A stretch of 6,133 nucleotides of DNA from an uncultured Eubacteriales bacterium (GTDB lineage Bacteria; Bacillota; Clostridia; Christensenellales; DTU072): positions 1-6,133 of the forward strand of contig CACXDF010000208.1 of NCBI GenBank assembly GCA_902766325.1, given 5' to 3'. The translations under genes and the position numbers were made by a program. The notes beneath the pieces are model-generated. The model was not told the DNA's origin and did no database searches. It worked only from the letters and a program-made list of their open reading frames with translations. Below are positions 1-4,374 of the stretch, in pieces. The first letter of the stretch is position 1. The number at the start of each line of letters is the position of its first letter.

Positions 1-419
1 ATGAGTATGGCGTTTTTATTGGGTTTAACGGTAGGAAGAACAGGCGCAAGCGCGGGTCTGATAACACCTCGGATACGACGTGTCAAAAGCACTGCGCCGG
101 TCAAAACGGCGCCGGTGCTCCCCGTCGAAACGAGAGCCTTAGCGTTTTCGTTGGCGTTCATGTAGTCGATGGCGGCGACGAGAGAAGAATTGCGCTTGTT
201 GCGAATGGCTTCGGTCGGAACGTCGTTATTGGTGATGACGTCCGGCGCGTCGATCACTTTTACGCGGTCTTTGCCTTCCGTATAAACGGCTAATTCATCT
301 TTTTTACCTGTAATAACGAGAGAAAAGTCCGTAAACAAGTCCAATGCGGATAATGCGCCTTCAACCGTTTCTTTCGGAGAATAATCTCCGCCGTATGCGT
401 CCACTACGATTTCCAACAT
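1..419 (-). CDS. plsX: Phosphate acyltransferase PlsX, N-terminal 139 codons (gene runs off the left edge)
   Basis: PlsX makes acyl-phosphate from acyl-ACP and phosphate, the first step of phosphatidic acid synthesis in the PlsX/PlsY pathway, working at the inner face of the membrane. The ATG at 419-417 is preceded by AAGGAG (428-433) with 8 nt spacing. The visible protein begins MLEIVVDAYGGDYSPKETVE, matching the family start DAMGGDxxP. It continues with VPTEAIRNKRNSSLVAA (residues 67-83), a VSTGSTGA segment (97-104) where the family usually has VSAGNTGA, and RIRGVIRPALAPVLPT (115-130), all in the family order. About 190-200 C-terminal residues are outside the window. It lies 79 bp downstream of rpmF on the same strand, the classic rpmF-plsX pair. 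No promoter of its own was found, so it is probably transcribed from the rpmF promoter. Identification is secure. The signature substitutions suggest a divergent branch but no loss of function. Confidence 0.93.
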   Translation of the reverse strand, partial: MLEIVVDAYGGDYSPKETVEGALSALDLFTDFSLVITGKKDELAVYTEGKDRVKVIDAPDVITNNDVPTEAIRNKRNSSLVAAIDYMNANENAKALVSTGSTGAVLTGAVLLTRRIRGVIRPALAPVLPTVKPNKNAIL

Positions 420-446
420 CAGAAAAACTCCTTTTTATACAAGAAA

Positions 447-467
447 TAGAGGAACGATTGTCCTCTA
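447..467 (-). other. Hairpin in the rpmF-plsX gap, possible weak terminator or attenuator
   Basis: TAGAGGA and TCCTCTA form a perfect 7-bp stem around a 7-nt loop. On the minus strand it is followed by TTTCTTG, too poor in T for a strong intrinsic terminator. It sits between the rpmF stop and the plsX ribosome binding site, so it could reduce read-through into plsX or stabilise the 3' end of an rpmF mRNA. The structure is seen in the sequence; the role is inferred. Confidence 0.4.
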
Positions 468-498
468 CTTCCATTTTGTTTGATTGGTTTGAAAAATT

Positions 499-684
499 TT
501 ATTTTTCTTCTTTCTTGATCACAACAGGTTGACCCTTATAATATCCACAGTTGGGGCAAACTTTATGAGGTTCGATCAAGGAATGACATTGCTTACATTC
601 AACGAGATTCTGTTCAGCTAACTTCCAATTCGCGAAACGAGTGTTACCTCTTCTCTTGGAAACTTTGCACTTTGGTACGGCCAT
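499..684 (-). CDS. rpmF: 50S ribosomal protein L32 (bL32), zinc-binding form
   Basis: bL32 is a small protein of the large ribosomal subunit. The 61-residue product has the typical length and begins MAVPKCKVSKRRGNTRFANW, the conserved basic N-terminal tail (family MAVPKRKxSKxRxxxRR). Four cysteines at residues 30, 33, 43 and 46 (CKQC and CPNC) form the zinc ribbon, so this is the C+ paralogue type and not the cysteine-free version used under zinc limitation. The ATG at 684-682 has a strong GGGAGGTG Shine-Dalgarno at 692-699. It has its own near-ideal promoter in the gap after ackA. plsX follows on the same strand. The DUF177 (yceD/ylbN) gene that often precedes rpmF in Bacillota is absent here. 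Identification is certain. Confidence 0.98.
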   Translation of the reverse strand: MAVPKCKVSKRRGNTRFANWKLAEQNLVECKQCHSLIEPHKVCPNCGYYKGQPVVIKKEEK

Positions 685-686
685 CT

Positions 687-703
687 TGTAGCACCTCCCT
701 ACA
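687..703 (-). promoter_or_regulatory. rpmF leader hairpin presenting the Shine-Dalgarno in its loop
   Basis: In the mRNA sense TGTAG and CTACA pair perfectly (5 bp) around the 7-nt loop GGAGGTG, which is the rpmF ribosome binding site. The stem ends two bases before the ATG. The 8-mer GCTACAAG next to the start codon (685-692) is repeated exactly at 714-721, near the predicted transcript start, so the upstream copy could compete for the same pairing partner. Stem and repeat are seen directly; translational control is inference. The stem is short and may be only marginally stable. Confidence 0.4.
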
Positions 704-721
704 CTTTATTCTACTTGTAGC

Positions 722-750
722 ATTATAAAGAATATTTCTATTCTTGTCAA
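722..750 (-). promoter_or_regulatory. Sigma-A-type promoter of rpmF (TTGACA-17-TATAAT)
   Basis: The minus strand reads TTGACA at 750-745 and TATAAT at 727-722 with exactly 17 bp between them. Both boxes match consensus at all six positions, as expected for a highly expressed ribosomal protein gene. Transcription should start near 715, giving a leader of about 30 nt before the ATG. The spacer contains a perfect inverted repeat (728-745). The promoter makes rpmF-plsX at least partly independent of pta-ackA. Confidence 0.88.
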
Positions 751-777
751 CGATTTTGACGATTATTTTCAATAATC
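728..777. repeat. Three abutting perfect inverted repeats in the ackA-rpmF gap
   Basis: On the plus strand: 728-745 is AAGAATA-tttc-TATTCTT (7-bp arms); 746-760 is GTCAA-cgatt-TTGAC (5-bp arms); 761-777 is GATTATT-ttc-AATAATC (7-bp arms). Each begins on the base after the previous one ends, so together they fill 50 bp from the ackA stop codon to one base from the rpmF -10 box. The first lies in the promoter spacer and the second covers most of the -35 box. None is followed by a T-run in the minus sense, so they do not look like an ordinary intrinsic terminator. They may be operator sites or a structured 3' end of the ackA mRNA. Confidence 0.6.
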
Positions 778-1976
778 TATTTCAATCCGGCGCATTTTAC
801 GGCGTCGCGAGCGATAACAAGTTCTTCGTTCGTCGGTTGTACGACGACTTTGACTTTCGAGCCGGGTTTACTGATAAATCCTTGCGTTCCCCTCTTTAAA
901 GTCTTGTTGGCGTTCTCGTCGTAGTCGATGCCGAAGAAGTCCATATCTTTTAAAATAAGGTCGCGCACGTAGTCGCTGTTTTCGCCGATACCGCCGGTAA
1001 AGACGACGACGTCGAGGCCGTTCATCGCGGCGGCATAGCTGCCGATATATTTTTTGACGCGATAAGCGAACATATCGAGAGCCAGTTTGGCTTTTTCGTC
1101 GCCGGCGTCGATCAATTCGCACAGTTCGCGGCAGTCGCTCTTTCCGGCAATCCCGAGGAATCCGCTCTTCTTATTGAGTATGGTAAGCACTTCTTCGACG
1201 GATATCTTACGGCATTTTGCCATAAATTCCACGACGGCGGGATCAAGATCGCCGCTTCTGGTGCCCATAACCAAGCCTTCCAAAGGCGTAAGACCCATAG
1301 AGGTGTCTATGACTTTACCGTCGAGTACGGCGGCCAGGCTGCTTCCGTTTCCGAGATGGCAAGTAACCATTTTTTTGCAGTTTTCTTTGCCGAGCCATTC
1401 GCGAACGGTCTGACTGACGAACTTATGGCTGGTACCGTGGAAACCGTATTTTCTGATCTTGAAGCGTTCGTAATCTTCATACGGAATGCCGTACATATAA
1501 GCGTACTTGGGCATCGTCAAATGGAAACTGGTATCGAAAACGGCGGTCATGGGTACGCCGGGCATGATTTTTTGGCAAGATTCGATGCAAGAAATATTCG
1601 CAGGCATATGAAGAGGTCCGAGAACGGCGTTTTTCTTGCAAATAGCAAGGACGTTATCGTCGATCAAAACGCTGTCGGTAAAGTCTTCTCCGGAGTGCAG
1701 GATACGGTGTCCGACGGCTTTGATTTCCGACACGTCCTTAATGATACCGTATTTTTCGTCGCAAAGGATGGCGAGCACCTTTTGCAAAGCAACGGTGTGG
1801 TTAAGGATAGGTTCTACCTTTTCGTATTTTTCTTTTCCTTCCGGCTTATGTACGAGACAGGCGTTTTCTTGTCCGATCTTTTCGACGACGCCTTTGCAAA
1901 GCATCGTTTCGGTGTCCATTTCGATGATCTGATATTTTAAAGAACTGCTTCCGGCATTGATAACGAGAACTTTCAT
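777..1976 (-). CDS. ackA: Acetate kinase
   Basis: AckA interconverts acetyl phosphate plus ADP and acetate plus ATP in the cytoplasm, the substrate-level phosphorylation step of acetate fermentation. The 399-residue product has normal full length. It opens with VLVINAGSSSLKY (residues 3-15), the ASKHA-fold phosphate-binding signature. Residues equivalent to those shown catalytic in Methanosarcina AckA are all present: N7, R91 (GHR), H123 (PLHMP), D148 (VFDTSFH), H180 (YGFHGTSH), N210 (HLGNG), R240 (GTRSGD) and E384 (TNEE). The GGIGEN motif (residues 328-333) is also intact. The ATG at 1976-1974 is preceded by AAGGAG (1983-1988). It follows pta by 13 bp, so translation is probably coupled within one operon. 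The stop is TAG at 779-777, the last base falling in an inverted repeat. No strong terminator follows, so some read-through into rpmF is likely. Confidence 0.98.
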   Translation of the reverse strand: MKVLVINAGSSSLKYQIIEMDTETMLCKGVVEKIGQENACLVHKPEGKEKYEKVEPILNHTVALQKVLAILCDEKYGIIKDVSEIKAVGHRILHSGEDFTDSVLIDDNVLAICKKNAVLGPLHMPANISCIESCQKIMPGVPMTAVFDTSFHLTMPKYAYMYGIPYEDYERFKIRKYGFHGTSHKFVSQTVREWLGKENCKKMVTCHLGNGSSLAAVLDGKVIDTSMGLTPLEGLVMGTRSGDLDPAVVEFMAKCRKISVEEVLTILNKKSGFLGIAGKSDCRELCELIDAGDEKAKLALDMFAYRVKKYIGSYAAAMNGLDVVVFTGGIGENSDYVRDLILKDMDFFGIDYDENANKTLKRGTQGFISKPGSKVKVVVQPTNEELVIARDAVKCAGLK

Positions 1977-1989
1977 ACTACACTCCTTA

Positions 1990-2991
1990 TTAGCAAGCGG
2001 CGCTTTGGAGCGCGGTTATGGCTACGACGCCGACGATATCGTCCGCGACGCATCCGCGGGACAGATCGTTGATCGGTTTGGCAAAGCCTTGCGTGATCGG
2101 GCCGATGGCTTCGGCTCCGGAGAAACGTTGGCAGATCTTATAACCGATATTTCCCGCGTCGAGGTCGGGGAAAATAAAGACGTTTGCTTTTCCGGCGACG
2201 GGGCTGCCGGGAGCCTTTAACGAAGCGACGGCGGGCACCAACGCGGCGTCAACCTGAAGTTCTCCGTCGACCATCAATTCGGGATCCTTTTCTTTAACGA
2301 TAGAAAGAGCGGTCGTAACCTTATCGACGTCGGCGTGAGCAGCGCTTCCTTTCGTGGAGAAAGAAAGCATAGCTACGCGTGGTTCTTTAATGCCGACGAG
2401 CGCGGTAGCGGTCTTGGCGGAACTGATCGTGATATCGGCAAGTTGTTCTGCGGTAGGTTGAATATTGACGGCGCAGTCACCGAAGACCATTGCTTCGTTG
2501 TCCTTAAAAGGAGTACCGTCAAAGCACATAATGAACACACCGGAAACCGTTTTGCAACCGGGAGCCGTCTTGATTACGTTGAGACCCGCGCGGAGCACGT
2601 TACCCGTCGAATTGATGGCGCCGGCGACCATACCGTCGGCAAGTCCTTTTTTAACGAGCATTGCGCCGAAATAAAGGTTGCCGCGCATTTGCGCTTGGGC
2701 TTGTTCTATAGTCAGCGGCTTTTTGCTGTTGAGTTTGCTTTGATATAAGGTGTCGGCAAAATCACTGATATCGTACGCGTTGGGATCGATGACTTTGACT
2801 TTCGTCAGATCGGCGTTCGGACGAACTTCTTTGATCTTATTTTCGTTGCCGATAAGAATGATATTCGCGATCTTGGCGTCGACGATTTTCATAGCGGCGT
2901 CGATGGTACGCGGTTCTTCTCCTTCCGCAAGAACGATCGTCTTATTGAGGGACTTTGCTTTTTCTTTGATTTGATCCATTAATTTTGACAC
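1990..2991 (-). CDS. pta: Phosphate acetyltransferase (short, class I type)
   Basis: Pta transfers acetyl from acetyl-CoA to phosphate, giving acetyl phosphate and CoA, and feeds AckA in the acetate pathway. At 333 residues it is the single-domain form, without the N-terminal DRTGG/CobQ-like regulatory domains of the long E. coli enzyme. Family features in order are IVLAEGEEPRTIDAA (residues 19-33), GLADGMVAGAINST (116-129), KTAPGCKTVSGVFIM (141-155), FPDLDAGNIGYK (274-285) and the C-terminal DLSRGCVADDIV (309-320). Within that last motif S311, R312 and D317 correspond to active-site residues known in Methanosarcina Pta. The start is GTG at 2991-2989, chosen because GGAGG lies 5 nt upstream; the next in-frame ATG (2979-2977) would sit 17 nt from it. 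The gene ends with tandem TAA TAA stops, the second overlapping the ackA ribosome binding site. Confidence 0.97.
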   Translation of the reverse strand: MSKLMDQIKEKAKSLNKTIVLAEGEEPRTIDAAMKIVDAKIANIILIGNENKIKEVRPNADLTKVKVIDPNAYDISDFADTLYQSKLNSKKPLTIEQAQAQMRGNLYFGAMLVKKGLADGMVAGAINSTGNVLRAGLNVIKTAPGCKTVSGVFIMCFDGTPFKDNEAMVFGDCAVNIQPTAEQLADITISSAKTATALVGIKEPRVAMLSFSTKGSAAHADVDKVTTALSIVKEKDPELMVDGELQVDAALVPAVASLKAPGSPVAGKANVFIFPDLDAGNIGYKICQRFSGAEAIGPITQGFAKPINDLSRGCVADDIVGVVAITALQSAAC

Positions 2992-3002
2992 TTGAACCTC
3001 CG
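2989..3002 (-). promoter_or_regulatory. Ribosome binding site that fixes the GTG start of pta
   Basis: The minus strand reads CGGAGGTT, TCAA spacing, then GTG. The core GGAGG (3001-2997) is 5 nt from GTG at 2991-2989. The downstream in-frame ATG at 2979 has no Shine-Dalgarno at proper distance, so GTG is favoured and adds four residues (MSKL). Confidence 0.75.
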
Positions 3003-3010
3003 CAAAATGC

Positions 3011-3039
3011 TTTATTTTTATTCAGATATATATTATAAT
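3011..3039 (+). promoter_or_regulatory. Candidate promoter of tmcAL
   Basis: A perfect TATAAT at 3034-3039 has TTTATT at 3011-3016 with 17 bp spacing. The -35 matches consensus at only three of six positions. The surroundings are very AT-rich, so a chance -10 match is possible. Transcription would begin near 3046 and leave a leader of about 68 nt. An alternative, TTTACG (3068-3073) with AATAAT (3092-3097), would start too close to the ribosome binding site. Confidence 0.35.
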
Positions 3040-3055
3040 TTTTATATCAAAAAAC

Positions 3056-3084
3056 ATTATAGGCACTTTTACGTTAAAAATCAA
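3056..3084 (-). promoter_or_regulatory. Sigma-A-type promoter of the pta-ackA operon
   Basis: The minus strand has TTGATT (3084-3079) and a perfect TATAAT (3061-3056) separated by exactly 17 bp. Predicted transcription start is near 3049, giving a leader of about 58 nt to the pta GTG. It overlaps the leader region of the divergent tmcAL gene, so the two transcription units may interfere or share control. No CcpA (cre) site was recognised in the spacer. Confidence 0.78.
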
Positions 3085-3113
3085 GCGACTAAATAATCTT
3101 TTTGAGGTAAAAA

Positions 3114-4304
3114 ATGAAAACGGTTGCGATAATATGTGAATACAATCCTCTGACGAACGGTCATATCAAGCATCTGATGTCCGCAAGGCGCGAAACCGGA
3201 TGCGACACTGTAATCTGCGTTATGAGCGGCTCTTTCGTTCAACGAGGAGAAGCCGCTATTCTCGATAAATATCAACGAGCGGAACTTGCCGTTAGTTTCG
3301 GCGCCGATATGGTCGTCGAGTTGCCGCTTATTTACGCTATTTCTCCTGCCGATAACTTCGCCTACGGCGCAATCAAGACGGTTTCCGCACTTCCGCACGT
3401 AGAATATATCAGTTTCGGCAGCGAATGCGGCGACGCCGGCTTATTGAGAAAAGCGGCCGAATTCTTAGACGAAGAACCCAATGAATATAAAGAATATTTC
3501 GCTAGCCGTATTGCCGAGGGCAATTCTTTCCCCAAAGCGCGCGCGCTTGCCCTTCACGACTATGCCGAAAGACATATCGAATATCAGGATATAGAAGATA
3601 TCCTCGATTCGCCGAACAATTTACTCGGCATTGCTTATATCACCGCCATTAAAAAAGCCGGACTTTCCATTAAGATACATACCGTTAAAAGAGAAGAATC
3701 GGATAACGATCTGAGTATGGATACGGAATATCCTACCGCTTCCGCCGTCCGCGAAGCGTTGCGGTACGAAAAATTCGACGAAATTGCCAAAGCCGTTCAT
3801 CCGCTTTGTTTGGAAAAATTAAAGCAAACGCACATCGATTACAGCGTTCTCGATAATCTGTGTCTGTATAAAATGAAAGAAGTCAACGGATACGACCTCG
3901 CCGATTACTACGACGTTTCGGAAGGATTGAATAATCGTCTTAAACTCGCCGCGCTCAACGCCGTGCATTACTCCGATTTTCTGAACGAAGCGAAGACCAA
4001 ACGATATACCATGGCGAAGATCAAGCGTATCTCGCTTTATACTTTATTCGATATCACAAAGGACTTTTACGCCGAGTCGTCCGCGTTGCCGCCTTATATC
4101 TTTGTTTTGGCTTTAAGTAAGGCCAGAAAAGACATTTTGAGCGAAGCGTCACAGGCCTGTCCCAATCTCCTGCTTCGTTATTCGGATATCAATAAGGTCG
4201 ATAAATCTCTTCGCGCGATGATAAAGTTAGATTTCCGCGCGCAAGGCGTTCTTTCCCTTATCAATAAGACGGCCGATATCCGCAGAAGTTTTGTTATGGT
4301 ATAA
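3114..4304 (+). CDS. tmcAL: tRNA(Met) cytidine acetate ligase TmcAL (YlbM family)
   Basis: TmcAL activates acetate with ATP to acetyl-AMP and acetylates the wobble cytidine (ac4C34) of elongator tRNA-Met, which supports accurate AUG decoding (known from Bacillus subtilis YlbM). The 396-residue length fits the family. Landmarks are the N-terminal nucleotidyltransferase motif EYNPLTNGH (residues 9-17), MSGSFVQRGEAA (37-48), VELPLIYA (68-75), SFGSECGD (100-107), SPNNLLGIAY (166-175) and YPTASAVREAL (206-216, the family's C-terminal nucleotide-binding loop). The first position of the H/TxGH motif is Thr14, whereas B. subtilis has His; Thr at this site is normal in related nucleotidyltransferases. 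The ATG at 3114 follows GAGGT (3104-3108) with 5 nt spacing. It is divergent from pta-ackA, whose product acetate is TmcAL's substrate, and ends at an intrinsic terminator. Confidence 0.94.
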   Translation: MKTVAIICEYNPLTNGHIKHLMSARRETGCDTVICVMSGSFVQRGEAAILDKYQRAELAVSFGADMVVELPLIYAISPADNFAYGAIKTVSALPHVEYISFGSECGDAGLLRKAAEFLDEEPNEYKEYFASRIAEGNSFPKARALALHDYAERHIEYQDIEDILDSPNNLLGIAYITAIKKAGLSIKIHTVKREESDNDLSMDTEYPTASAVREALRYEKFDEIAKAVHPLCLEKLKQTHIDYSVLDNLCLYKMKEVNGYDLADYYDVSEGLNNRLKLAALNAVHYSDFLNEAKTKRYTMAKIKRISLYTLFDITKDFYAESSALPPYIFVLALSKARKDILSEASQACPNLLLRYSDINKVDKSLRAMIKLDFRAQGVLSLINKTADIRRSFVMV

Positions 4305-4317
4305 TTTTTTTGATTAT

Positions 4318-4360
4318 AAAAAAAGAACAGGTCCGAAAATCGGACCTGTTTTATTTATTT
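4318..4360. terminator. Bidirectional intrinsic terminator between tmcAL and the convergent membrane protein gene
   Basis: AACAGGTCCGA (4326-4336), loop AAA, and TCGGACCTGTT (4340-4350) form a perfect 11-bp stem, extendable by a G-T and an A-T pair. On the plus strand TTATTTATTT follows the stem, a T-rich tail suited to tmcAL. On the minus strand seven T (plus-strand A at 4318-4324) follow, suited to the gene ending at 4375. The stem lies in the 70-bp gap between two convergent stop codons. Confidence 0.93.
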
Positions 4361-4374
4361 CGATCAAACGATCA

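Noticed and set aside
420..446. Separate promoter for plsX using TATAAA near 434-440
   Set aside because: No acceptable -35 box at 16-18 bp, and the transcript would start on top of the plsX ribosome binding site.
420..498. FapR operator upstream of plsX
   Set aside because: No sequence resembling the known FapR palindrome (TTAGTA...TACTAA type) was found in the gap or in the rpmF promoter region.
344..532. 62-codon plus-strand frame across the plsX start and rpmF end
   Set aside because: It overlaps two real minus-strand genes, lacks a ribosome binding site and resembles nothing known.
761..777. Intrinsic terminator after ackA
   Set aside because: The GATTATT/AATAATC stem has a single G-C pair and no following T-run on the minus strand, so efficient termination is unlikely.
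1356..1940. 194-codon open frame on the plus strand opposite ackA
   Set aside because: It lies wholly within the antisense of an intact acetate kinase gene with all catalytic residues, has no family-like sequence and no ribosome binding site; it is an antisense shadow of GC-skewed codons.
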